The translations under genes and the position numbers were made by a program. 64,000 nt of DNA. It comes from Cynocephalus volans (Eukaryota > Chordata > Mammalia > Dermoptera > Cynocephalidae). The notes below the pieces were generated by a model. The model was given only the letters and a program-made list of their open reading frames with translations, ran no database searches and was not told where the DNA came from. Where the stretch lies: NCBI RefSeq assembly GCF_027409185.1, contig NC_084469.1, forward strand, positions 35,901,293 to 35,965,292, read 5' to 3'. Shown here one piece after another: positions 23,165 through 34,797 of the stretch (position 1 is its first letter; each line of letters opens with the position of its first letter).

Positions 23165-23500
23165 CATGACTGATTGGAGATAGAGTCTTTAGGAGGTAAT
23201 CAAGATTAAATGAGGCCATAAGGATGGAGCCTTAATCCCATAGGATTAGTGACTTTAGAAGAAAAGACACCAGAGAGCATGCTCACTCCCTCTCTCTGTG
23301 TACACACTCAGAGGAAAGGCCATGTGACAACACAGCAAGAAGGCTGCCATCTGCAACCTCAGGGGAGAGCCCTCACCAGACACCAACCTTGCTGTTGCCT
23401 TGATCTTGGTCTTCTCAGCTTCCACAACTGTGAGACAGTACAGTTTTGTTGTTTAAGCCATACAGTCTGTGGTATTTTGTTAGAAAAGCCCAAGCATACA
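23165..23500 (+). mobile_element. Second MaLR-type LTR, abutting the first
   Basis: Contains 'ggaggtaatcaagattaaat', 'gagccctcaccagacacca' and 'gccttgatcttggtcttct', typical of MST/MLT-type LTRs. It begins immediately after the preceding LTR's terminal ACA. Confidence 0.65.
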
Positions 23501-23799
23501 AATACAATGGGACAGGCAATTGTAAACAGAGGGAGGCAGGCCTTGGAAAAGAACAAAGTCTGAGAAGGAGGTTCTGGAAGATTCTCTGAGGAAGAGTATT
23601 GCCTGGCTGGGGAATACAAAAGGGAAGTGGTTGTTCTCAGACTGCAATACCGGAGGCTCTCTCCTTGGAAGAACACACATTGGCAGCCAAGGTGGTGGTC
23701 CCCATGACACATGAAGTCATATGAAAAAATAATAGGATATCTGAGGAGGACGACCATTATAAAAGAAAGATCATGGACTGAACGACCTGTATAAAAGGA

Positions 23800-24175
23800 A
23801 GCAGAATGAATAGATTAACAAAATAAGAATTTAAAATAAGCATAACAAATATCCTAAGAGAGTTGAAGGAAGATATCAGAAACATGAAGCAGAAGCAAGC
23901 ACAAATTATAAAGAACAAATTGAATGGACACCTTGGTTATGAAAACCGACTGAAATAAAGAACTCAACGGATGCATTGAATGGCAGGATGGAGACAGATA
24001 AAGAACAATTAGTGAGGAAGACCATCTTTAGGAACTCTCCCAGAAGGCATCAGAAAGAGATAAAAGCTAGGATATAGAAGATTGAAGTAAAAATGTAAAA
24101 ACCTAAGTAATATGAAGAATCTCATAAGAAGGATCTCATGCAGGGGGATGTAATATTTGTATAAAGTATGACCAA
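23800..24175 (+). mobile_element. Old L1/HAL1-type ORF1 fragment (left part)
   Basis: A-rich sequence resembles L1/HAL1 ORF1 ('gagttgaaggaagatatcag', 'gaactctcccagaaggcatc'). It seems to resume at 25760-26030 after a reversed L1 insertion. Frames are broken. Confidence 0.45.
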
Positions 24176-24196
24176 GAATTTCAGAAGGAACCTCAA

Positions 24197-24199
<3 letters not shown>

Positions 24200-24277
<78 letters not shown>

Positions 24278-24287
24278 ACACAGCACA
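24200..24287. repeat. (CA)n microsatellite, about 75-80 bp
   Basis: A pure CA run from 24200 to about 24276, then a near-CA end. It is likely to be length-polymorphic. The poly-Cys/Val open frames on the minus strand come only from this run. Confidence 0.95.
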
Positions 24288-24329
24288 CATCTAAGAAAAA
24301 CCAAACCAAAACAAACCAAAGACAAATAG

Positions 24330-25750
24330 AGTATTATTTTTTAATTTAATTTTGTATTTTTAACAGATAATTCATTCCCATAGTTCAAAATATTTGAAAA
24401 AGGGGTGCATAGTGAGAAGTCTTACTTTCATTTCTTCTTTTATCCACTTATTTCTCACTTCCTCAGCACAGAGAGCCACTTTTATTACTTTTTGCATATT
24501 TTCAGTTTGCTTATGCAGCCATAAATATATTCTTATTTTTCTCCCTTTCCATACAGAATGTTGCATATAGACGCTGTTCTATATTTTTATTGCTTTTTAT
24601 TTTTTACTTATATACATTACAGATTTTTCTACATCAATACACAAAGAATTGCTTTTAATTGCATAATGTTTCATTGTGTGGATATACCATAGTTTATTTA
24701 ACTGGTCTCTTATTGGGATATTTTCTATTTTTTTGCAATAAATAACCATGTATAAATATCATTTCTCACACAGGCAGGCATATTTGTGGGATATATTCCA
24801 AGAAGTAGGATTGTTGGGTCAATTCATTTGTATTTTCTTTTGTATGAACTGCCTGTGATATCCTTTGCCCATTAATTTATTGGGTTTTTGGTCTTTCCCT
24901 TATAGATTTGTACAAGATTTGCCTTTTGTACATGAAATGAGCTGCAAATATTTTTACCAGTATGTTTCTGATCTTTTTAAGTATGGTGGGCTTTTTGGGT
25001 TTTTTTCTTTTGGTTTTTTTTTTTTTTTTTTTTGTAGAACTTTTAAATTTTATGTAGTCAAATGCATTAATATTTTTTATGGCTTCTGCATTCTGAGTCA
25101 CAATAGAGAAGCTTTCCCTATTGCCAAGCTGTTAAGAAATTCTTCCATGTTTTATTCAAATATATTTATGGTTTCAAGTACTTTTATGATTTTATTTTTT
25201 ACTTTTCTGTCTTTGAGATTCTTGAAGTTTATCCTGGTGTATAGTGTGAGGTAGGGAGGCAACGTTTTTCCTCATCTGATGGCTTCCCAACTGTCTCCAA
25301 ACCATTTATTGACTTATCCTTTCCGTCACAGAAATTTTCTGTTCAGATGGGCTGTCTGTTCATGTTCCTTTATATATTGAGGCTTTAAATGTGTTTTTAC
25401 AATTTTTTGGGGGGGTTGGTTCCATCTCTTTATACTTTTTCAGTCTTCATAGATTCTTGTTCATTTTGCCATATAAACTTTAGAATCAGCTTTTCTAGCT
25501 CCAAACAAAGCAATTAACTAAACAAACAGCAACAAAACCCAGTTAACATTTTTATTGGGATTGCATTAAATATATAAATTAATGTAGAGAAAACTGACTT
25601 CTTTGTGATGCTGAAGCACCTGTCAAAAAACCTGGTATGCTTTTTCATTTGTTCCAATTTTCTTTTTTTTTGTTCTTCAACAGTTTTACACTTTCATTTA
25701 TATAGGTCTTGTATATTTTTCATTAGGTTTATTCCCAGATGTGCTATTAT
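24330..25750 (-). mobile_element. Old L1M ORF2/3' region, reversed
   Basis: 'gcataatgtttcattgtgtg' with 'gatataccatagtttattta', and later 'aagtaggattgttgggtcaa', are reversed L1 3'UTR/ORF2 phrases. 'cttgtatatttttcattagg' at about 25710 belongs to the same element. No open frame. Confidence 0.65.
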
Positions 25751-25759
25751 TTTGTTATT

Positions 25760-26030
25760 ATTGAAAGAGAAAATTCTAAAATATTCCAGAGAAAAAAGAA
25801 ACAATAACCATATTGGCATCATTCTTCTAAACATTGAACTGGATGCAAGATAACGATGGAGCAATATTTCAAAGGACTGAAGGCAGGAACTTTTCAAAAC
25901 CTAGAATTTTTGTATCCATTTTAACCATTATTAAAATGTAACCATAAATTAAAAATATTGTCAGGCACATAAATCCTCAAAAAGTTTTCCACATCAAGAC
26001 CTTTTAAAAAAACCATTTAACACATTATTT
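25760..26030 (+). mobile_element. Old L1/HAL1-type ORF1 fragment (right part)
   Basis: 'atattccagagaaaaaagaa', and later 'ttgtcaggcacataaatcct', resemble HAL1/L1 ORF1 on the plus strand, perhaps the continuation of 23800-24175. Confidence 0.4.
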
Positions 26031-27209
26031 TCTTAGTGGCTGCTCTGGGATTATAATTAGCATTTCAATTTCAAAAATCTAGTTTGGATTAATACAAACT
26101 TAATTTCAATAGTCTACAAAGTTTTGCTCCGATATACCTTCATTACCTCCCCACTTCTTTGTGCTATTGTCATGCAAATTACATCTTTATATATTATAGT
26201 CCTATCAATACAGCTTTATAATTATTGCTTTGTGCAGTTGATTTTAAATCAAATAGGACAAGAAAACAGTGATAAACAAAAATATTTTTACGCTGTCTTT
26301 TATTTTTATATATTTAGTTACCTTTACGAGTGCTCTTTATTTTTTCATGTGGATTTGAATTACTGTCTAATGCCTTTTCATTTCGGCCTGAAGGACTCCC
26401 GTTAGTACTTCTAATCAAGTTGCTAGTGATGAATTCTTACAGTTGTTGTTTATCTGGAAATGTCTTAACTTCTTCATTTCTGAAGAATTATAGAAGCTGG
26501 GTATAGAATTTTTGACTGAAAGTCTTTTTTTTTTGATATTTTAAAGATGTCATTCCACTGTCTTCCTGCCTCCGTGATTTCTGATAAGAAGTTAGCTGTT
26601 AATCTTACTGAGGCTCTCTTGTACACAATAAGTTTTTTTCCTCTTGATGTTTTCAAAATTTTCTCTTTGACTTTGACTTTTACCAATGTGACTATTATGT
26701 GTCTAGGTTTGGATCTCTTTGAATTATTCTACTTGCAGTTTGTTAAGCTTCTTGGGACATATATAATGGTTTTCATCACATTTGAACAAGTTTTTAGTCA
26801 TTATTTCTTCAGATATTATTTATTCCCCTTTATCTTTTTCTTCTCCTTCTGGGACACCTATTATGTTTATGATGGCATGCTTGATGGAATCCCATAGGTT
26901 TCTGAGGCTCTGTTCATTTTCCTTCGTTCTTTTTTCAATCTGTTCTTTAGACTGGATAATCTGTACTGACCTATCTTCAAGATTGCTAATTCTTTCTTCT
27001 GTCAGCTCAAATTTGCTATTGATTCTTTTTAGTGAATTTTTTATGTCAGTTATTGTATTTTTCAACTCTAGAATTTCTTTTTTTGTTGTTGTTATTTGTA
27101 TTTTTTTGTTGATATTCTCTATTTGGTGAGATATGCGGTCATACTTTTCTTTAATTTTGTAGACATGGTATTCTTTAGTTCTTTGGTCATATTTATAATA
27201 GTTGATTTA

Positions 27210-27391
27210 GGGCCAACCCTCTGGCACACTCAGGAGAGTGCAGCGCTGGGAGCGCTGCGCCGCTCCTGCCGTGGGTTTGGATCCTATATAGGACTGGCCG
27301 GTGTGCTCACTGGCTGAGCGCAGTGTGGATGACACCACACCAAGGGTTGTGATCCCCTTACTGGTCACGAAAATGACAAAAAAAAAAAAAA
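27210..27391 (+). mobile_element. Dimeric tRNA-Ile-derived SINE (t-SINE/CYN-like)
   Basis: Two tRNA-like halves: GGGCCAACCCTCTGGCACAC onward, then CTGGCCGGTGTGCTCACTGG onward. The second ends in a recognisable tRNA 3' half ('aagggttgtgatcccctta'). The A tail is followed by AGTTGATTTA, which also precedes the element (27200-27209 and 27392-27401), a perfect 10-bp target duplication. It inserted into the reversed L1. Confidence 0.9.
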
Positions 27392-27723
27392 AGTTGATTT
27401 AAAGTCTTTGTCTACTAAATTAAACATCTATCTGCCCTCAGAGATATTTTCTGTTGGGTGCTTATTTTACTGTGTATGTGGCATATTTTTCTGTGTCTTT
27501 GCATGTCTTGTAAATTTCTGCTGAAAACTGGACATTTTTGAAAGTATATTGTAACAACCAGATTCCCTCTGCCAAGGCTTGTTATTATTTCTGGGTTTGT
27601 TGTTGTTGTTGTTATTGTTTTCTTGTTCCTGCTTACTTGTTTAGAGACTTTCCTAGATTAATTCTGTAGATTCTATATTCTTGGCACTGTGCAGCCCGAG
27701 TTCTCTCTTAGCATTTTTTTTTT

Positions 27724-27874
27724 TTGACTGGTAAGGGGATTGCAACCCTTGGCACGGTGTGGTGCACACCACGCTCAGCCACTGAGCGCACTGGCCAGCC
27801 CTATATAGGATCCGAACCCACGGCCTCAGCGCTACCAGTGCTGCACTCTCCCGAGTGAGCCACAGGGCCGGCCC
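27724..27874 (-). mobile_element. Dimeric tRNA-Ile-derived SINE, reversed
   Basis: Minus-strand reading starts GGGGCCGGCCCTGTGGCTCA and includes 'ggttcggatcctatatagg'. CTTAGCATTT flanks both sides (about 27707 and 27875), giving the target duplication. Same family as the copies at 7104 and 27210. Confidence 0.9.
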
Positions 27875-28799
27875 CTTAGCATTTTTTTTTAAAGTTCTTA
27901 TTTTTACCTTTAAGTCTGGTTTCCTAAGGTTCACTCTTCAGTCAGTATAATTTAGTGGTCAGCCCATGATTGGCCTAAAGATTTCCCTAAATGCCTTGTC
28001 TGTATGTCTTCTACCCTTTGCCATAGGGATTTGTATCTGAAGGCATACCTTCAAATTCAGGCAGTTTATAGACAGTCTTAGCTTTTACTTCCTGCTTGCA
28101 CAGGGACTCAAGGTCAGCCAAAGGTGAGAGACTGGGGTCTTCTTTCCAAGGTCTTTCCCAACCATTCACTGCGTGAAGCCTTCTAGATCCCCAGGAATAT
28201 GTTGAAGTTTTAAAAGTTCCTTGTGGTTTTCTAGTTCTCAAGGGCTTCCTTTTAAACTTTTATTGTTGTTGGCCAGGCTCTTGTTTGCTGCAACCAAAAT
28301 CACAGCCTTAGGCAACTGAGATATTGCCATCAAATTGTTATCATTTTTTGGTAACTTCCTGGGGATAGTTTTTTGTTTGTTTATATTCATCCCTGAGCTG
28401 AGCTGTTAGCCAAATAAAATAACTACAACCCCTTGGAAATGGAGACTTTCCAGGTAGTTGCTAACTTGGACAAAACATTGATTGTGCTTTAAGGATGAAG
28501 CTTTTAATAGAGCTCCAAAAGAGATCAGTCCTCTCCATTAGCTTTGAGACTGCTGGCTTTTCAAGGCTACTGGGCTACCAAGCTGATGAGGCAGAGAGGA
28601 TGGGGATAGCCCCAAGTTAAAGTGCCACAGACACCACTGTGTTATTGAAGCTCAGTATTTTCTCTTAGATAAACAGTTTGCAGTTCATTCTGTGGCTTTG
28701 GTACATTTCCAGAGTTCTGAAATAGCTGATTTTAGTTGTTTTGCCAGTATTTTTGTTGTTTATATGGGAGAGTGGCTTGTCCAGGTTCTCGCTTCACCA

Positions 28800-31700
28800 T
28801 TCCAGAAATCAATATCCCTTGAAAGCATTATAAAAAGGGAAGCACCCCAGTAATATGCGAAATGAATCCAGGATGAAGCAATAAGTTATGCAAAGTAAAG
28901 AGGAATGCCTGTCTTGGAAAAGTGCATTGATACCTAAATTAGCAATGTCTCCTCCTGCAAAAATTCATATGCTATAGATAATTCAGAAATAAAGCCCTAG
29001 ACTAGAAGTGTGGCTAGGAAATGGGAATGGAAAATTGCTGGTAAGAAAAAAGACTAGAGGGTGATGGGAGTGTGCTAAGACATTTGCCCTGTTTAAGAAA
29101 ACACACAGATGTTGTTAAACTTAAGAAACTGACAAGGAAGAGAATAAACGTAAGTAAGGGTCATAATAAATTAGTGTTAACCACAAGCAGAGTACAAATA
29201 GGATGTACTATTTTCTAAAAAAACAAATTTGATCTGGTCAATGGAAAGTAGAAAATCCAAACTTTCCAATGGAAGGAAGAAAATTTTGAACTATTCCAAA
29301 GACAGAAAGGAGTAGAAAGAAAGTATAGTAAATAGGAAACACAAAATGAGATAGCAGAAATAAATCCTGAAATAACATTAATTAATATACATGTAGATGA
29401 ATTATACTTACAAATCAAAATATAGAGACTCTGATTGGATATAAAAACAAAATATAATAACATATTGTTAGCAAGAGATCATTTAAGCAAAATTAGAAAA
29501 TAAAAGGTTAAAGAATCCAGGCATTTTTTTTTTAAAGAAAGAACTCTAGGGTAGCATGTTAACATCAAAATAAAAATAAACTTATAGTAAAAAACCCATA
29601 AGGAACAAATAGAGGTGTTGTACACTGATGAAGTACATCATGAAGAAATAATAATAATCACAAATATATATGCACCCAGCAATGTAGTCTCCAAATATAA
29701 AAAGCAATAGTCAACTAAAATGTGGAAATTGATATATTAACAATTATATTTGGAGATTTTAACACAACTCTTTCATAATGTGATACGTCAAGAAGACCAA
29801 AATAAGCAAAATAGAATATTTGAATAATACAAGTAATAATCTTGAGCTAAAATATGCATGTGTGCACACACACACACATTCTAATACCTAACAAAGATAG
29901 GAAATTGCCACAAATTACAAAAAAAAAAAAAAAACCCCACAAAAAACCCCAAATAAATTATATTCTTCAACCACAGTGACATAGCATTCAATAAAAAGAG
30001 AGCACTTAAAAATCCCCTATTCCTGAGAGAAAATTAAAATTGCCTTTAGGCTAAAGGAGAAATGACAAAGAAAATTATGAAATACTTAGAATCAAATAAT
30101 GATGTCAAAGCTTGTGCTGAATCAAGATGTCAAAATTTGTACTAAAGCAGTACATAAGAGAAATGAAAAGTTTTGACCACATTTCTTGGAAAACAAGAAA
30201 TACTGAGAACAAAAAGCTAAGTGCTCAAGAAGTACTCAAGAAGTAAAAAACCAAAACCAACCAAACAAACAAAATTAATGAGGTGATCCCACAGTGATTA
30301 GAATAAAGGACGAATATAGATCATGGCAGAAATCAAAAGAGAAAACAAAAACAATGGGTAAAATCAATAAAACCCAGAACAGGTTCTTTTGAAAACACTA
30401 AACACAAACCTCTGATAAGAGTAACTAAGCAAAAGGACTATGTTCAACTGAGTATGGGACTTTCTTGCTCATGCCTGTCACCTCATGGTTGCAGGATCTC
30501 CCATTTCTAAGGAGATGGGAAGAGGAGGTAGAGCCTATAGCTAGAAAGCAAAAACTTTCTCAGACATCCTTTGCAGACTTCCACCTGTGAGGGAGTCTGG
30601 AAGGGTAAGCATTTTGCTTGAACACAATTGCTTCCAGTGACACAATTTGGGTAAAGAAGTGGGGAAACGAGTATTGTGTAGGTAAGCAGCAGTTCCTGCC
30701 TCAACAAGTAGACACCAGTGCATTGAAAACCTGGGTAAAAAGAAATGGATAAGTTTTCAGAAAAACGTAAAATACCATATGAAGAAATAAACTATATAAA
30801 TACTTGTATACAACAAAATTTGTTCTGCTGATCTCCAGGCACAAAAAGTTTTACTATGCATTGAACAGATAAGCCCTATCATACAAGTTGTTCCATAAAA
30901 TAGAAAATACACAAAAGGAGGGAAAGCTGCTTATCTTATTTTATGAGGCTAGTACAACCACAAAGACAAAAGTGGCTAAGGAAAATGAAGGAAAGAAAAC
31001 AATGTGAATATTAATGCAAAAAAAAAAAAAAAAACTTAAAATATCGGTTAGCTAAATCCAACAGTGTATTTTTAAAAACATAATTTATCAGGATCAAGTA
31101 GGGGTTATCTAATAACTCATATTTAGTTAAAGATAAGAAAGTATATTGATACAAAATTCACCACACAAAAGGACCAGAGAATTATTTTCTCAATAGATGC
31201 AAGAATTCTTGATAAAATTTATGATGAAAATGTTATAAAAACTGGGGGAGGGGGAAGGAACCTCTTTAACTTAATAAAACCTTCAGCAGACATCATACAT
31301 AAAACTTTAGACATATTCTTTTTAAGGTTGAGAACAAAACAAAAATGGTTACTTTACCACCACTATTTAGCATGGTATTAGAAGTCCTTGCTAACACCAG
31401 GACCATGAACGCCACCACCGCTGTCAACACCAATAACAAGAGATTCAAGTGACAAAAGGGTAAAGGCAAAACTATTATTTGCAGATGATATGCGTAGTTA
31501 CACAGTAAGCCCAACAGAATCGAGAGACATGTAACTAAAAAGAGGGCTTAGCAAGATAGCTGGAGATTGTCCCCAGCATACAAACACTAATAGGGTGTGT
31601 TCACAGTAGCAATAATCAATTAGAAAATACAAGAGAAAATAAAATAACCATTCACAATAGCATCAAAAACTATCAAGTATTTAGCATCTTATAGAATAAA

Positions 31701-32560
31701 AACGACATAAGATCTTTATGGAGTAAAATTGAAAACTCTATTAAATGACAAAAAGAAGACCTGAATAAATGGATAGATATACCACACTCATGGATATGGT
31801 GACTTGACAATGTAAAGATGCCAAATCCCTCCAAGCTGATGTACAAATTCAATGGAATTCTAATAAAAATTCCAGAATTTTTTTTTTTGGGGGAGGAGGG
31901 CCATAAAAACTTTTTCTGTAACTTATAAAGAAGAATAAAGCCTGAAAAAGAAGAGCAAAGAGGAAAGACTCACCTTACCAAATATTAAGACATTATAAAG
32001 TCAAGTGTTAAAAACAGTGTAATAATAGTGCAGAAACAAATAGATTAATGAAACTAACTAGAGAACTCGAAAGCAGACTTAAGTATAAAGATGCAATGCC
32101 ATAAATCAGTGGAAAAAGAGTGGATTATATAGTCTATGGTATTTTGAAAATAGGCTAAATGGAGAAATGTAAAGGTGGATCCCTTAAGCATATGCAAAAG
32201 AAACTCCAAATGAATTAAGGACCTAAATGTGAGAGATTAAAATCATAGAGCTAATATTGTAAAATGTAGGACAATATCTCTTGGAGCTGGAGGTGGGGGT
32301 AGCGAGAGAGATTCTTAAATAAGATCCTCAAAACGTATTGTAATGGGAAATTTTAAAACTTTTATTACATCAATATCAAGGATTTCTGTTCAAAAAAATA
32401 CCAGAGACAAAGTTAACAGATGGGTGACAGACTGGGCAAAGATATTTTCAGCATGAAAATCAGCAAAAGATTAATATCTATAATATAGAAGGCATTCCTG
32501 CAAAACAACATGGAAAAAGAAAATCTAATAGAAAAATGGGCAAAGGATATTGTGAAAATA
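28800..32560 (+). mobile_element. Old degraded L1 (ORF2) sequence
   Basis: Matches L1 ORF2 in order: endonuclease region near 29600-29800 ('caaatatatatgcacccagc'), reverse transcriptase region near 31000-31500, and post-RT region near 31740-31870 and 32160-32550. Many stops and indels. A 17-A run and other simple sequence are included. Confidence 0.65.
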
Positions 32561-33902
32561 TGAGCTTTAAGCTTCAAATGTTTTGATTTAACCTTGGTTA
32601 AAGTTGTAGTTGGAACTAAAAGGCAAAAATCACAACCAGAAAACCTTTGGAGAATAGGATTTTTGAAAATGCAAACCTTCTGATTTGTGGTCTGGCATGT
32701 AATAAGCTTGGAGGTCACCACTCTGTCCTAACATCAAGTAAAAAGCTAAACAAACTGAAAAATCAATAACATTTCTTAGATCTGTAAGAGATGTGAGGTC
32801 ACTGGGTAAACCACTGTCCCCAAAATTGGATAGACAGACAGGCAAAAACAGAGAAACACAATGTACCAGAGCAAAACTCCCCATGTAGAAACTTCCGCGG
32901 GAACCAGAGCCAGGCTGGGAAAACTTGCACTGCAACCGGAGAATTGCTGGAGGTGCAGCGTGGACAAGTCTTAGAGATCAATGCTCCAGGGACACCTAGG
33001 CATAAGGGGTCCCCTACGCTTTTGTGAGTCTTACCTCCTGGAGCTCTAGCAGGTTCTCACAGTGGATATTTGAGATAAATTCCCTCATGCTTTTGTCACC
33101 AGGATGGGAAAAGAAACCATTTTGAAATACACTGAGCATTCCACTCATATTAGCAAGGTCTGCTTCCAGAAGAAACCATTTAACCAGAGACTAACCTGCT
33201 GGGGTTTTATCAGAGCCTAATTAACTTGGGAAGGGAGATACCCAACTCCATCCAGCTCTGGCCCCCCACGTGGGGGAAGGGAGATAACTGACTCCAGTCC
33301 CCCCTAGTTTTATATGTGGGAGAAGGAAAATATCCAACTCCAGCCCACTTTAACCATCCTATCCCACCTAAGGGGGGAAGGGGACATCTGAGAAGCATGT
33401 ATAACGTTCACAGTCCAGTAGCACAGGCTCACTGAAAGACTGAGACCTAATCATAAGACTACAGAATGTTTCTCCTCCCTTCACACCTTACCACCACATT
33501 ACTAAAGGCTTATTTACAGAAGTCACTTTTACCCAGTGCATCATGTGTGGTCATGAAGAAAAAAATCACAAGGCATACTGAAAGGCAAAAAAAAAAAAAA
33601 AAAAACCAAAACCCCCAAACTCACAAAAAACAAAACAAACAAACAAAAACAGAGACAGAGTAAGCTTCAGAACCAGACTCATATGACAGGGATGTTGAAA
33701 TTACCAGGCCAGAAATTTAAGACAACAATAATGGATAAAATAGATAGCATGCAAGAACAGATGGGCAATGTAAACAAAGATAAAAATTCTAAGAAAGAAA
33801 CAAAAAGTAATGCTAAAGATAAACAATGTATTAGAAATGAAGAATGCCTTTGATGAGTTAATTATTAGACTGAACACAGCTGAGGAAAGAATCTCTGAGT
33901 TT

Positions 33903-33975
33903 GAATAGAAACCTCCAAGTTCAATAGAAACCTCCAATTTCAGTAGAAACCTCCAATTTCAATGAAACCTCCAAA
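33903..33975. repeat. Short tandem repeat, four ~19-bp units
   Basis: The unit AATAGAAACCTCCAAGTTC repeats almost exactly four times within L1 ORF1-like sequence. It is a local tandem expansion. Confidence 0.8.
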
Positions 33976-34202
33976 ACTGAAAAGCAAAGAGAGAAAAGAC
34001 TGGATAAAGAAACACAACAGACTATCCAAGGAATGTGGGATAGCTACAAAAGGTGTAAATATATGTAATGGGACAGAGAAAGAGAAAGGGACAGAAGAAA
34101 TATTTGAAACAATAATGACAGAGAATCTCCCCTCAAATTAGCATCAGAGGCTAAACCACAGATCCAGGGAGCTCAGAGAACACTGAGCAGGGAAAACGCC
34201 AA

Positions 34203-34242
34203 AATAAATAAATAAATAAAATAAAATAAAATAAAATAAAAA
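34203..34242. repeat. (AAAT/AAAAT)n microsatellite
   Basis: AAAT units pass into AAAAT units without interruption. Confidence 0.85.
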
Positions 34243-34797
34243 AGAAAGAAAAAAGCATACCTAGGCATATCATATTCCAACTGCAGAAAATCAAATATAA
34301 AGAAGAAATCCCCCCAAAAGCTGAGGGGTGGGGGGACCCACCTTATTTATTTATAGAGGAGCAAAGATAAGAATCACATCCAACTTCTCAGAAACCATGA
34401 AAACAAGAAGAGTAAATTCAAAGTGTCCAGAGAAAAAACCCCCATCAACCTAGAATTCTGCACCTGCAAAATTATCCTTCAAAACAGAAGGTGAAATAAA
34501 GACTTTCTCAGACATATAAAAATTGGGGGAATTTGTTATCAGTAGACTTGCCTTGAAATTTCTTTTTTTTTTGAAATTTGAAATGTTAAAAGAAGTTCTT
34601 TAGACAGAAAGAAAATAATATAGGTCAGAAACTCAGCTATACATAAAGAAAGGAAGAGCATCAGAGAAGGAACAAGTTAAAGTAAAATAAAAACTTTTAT
34701 TTTTCTTATTCTTAATTGATCTAAGAGATAACAGTTTGTTCAAAATAATAATAGCAACAAAGTATTTGAAATATATATATATGCTTATAAATATAAG

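Larger units (their letters stand above)
26440..28800 (-). mobile_element. Old L1 5' half (ORF1 and 5'UTR), reversed
   Basis: Minus-strand translation at 26474-26686 gives an L1 ORF1 C-terminal domain (TANFLSEITEAGRQWNDIFK). At 26820-27065 it gives the coiled coil and the conserved SLRNLWDSIKH and IIGVPEGEE motifs. The 5'UTR runs to about 28800 and carries two later SINE insertions. Degraded. Confidence 0.75.
32560..34797 (+). mobile_element. L1 5' half (5'UTR-like and ORF1), older target element
   Basis: ORF1-like sequence at 33690-34640 includes the coiled-coil region and the ending 'cagaaggtgaaataaagact'. It is interrupted at 34797 by the L1 at 34798-41515 and continues as ORF2 from 41516. 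Broken frames throughout. Confidence 0.6.

Noticed and set aside
24009-24325. Poly-Cys/Val open frames
   Set aside because: Direct translation of the (CA)n microsatellite in two frames.
26820-27065. Coiled-coil open frame on the minus strand that could look like a cellular gene
   Set aside because: Motifs SLRNLWDSIKH and IIGVPEGEE are diagnostic of L1 ORF1.
33903-33975. Regular short repeats that could suggest a CRISPR-like array
   Set aside because: Units are contiguous with no spacers, in a mammalian L1; this is a simple tandem repeat.
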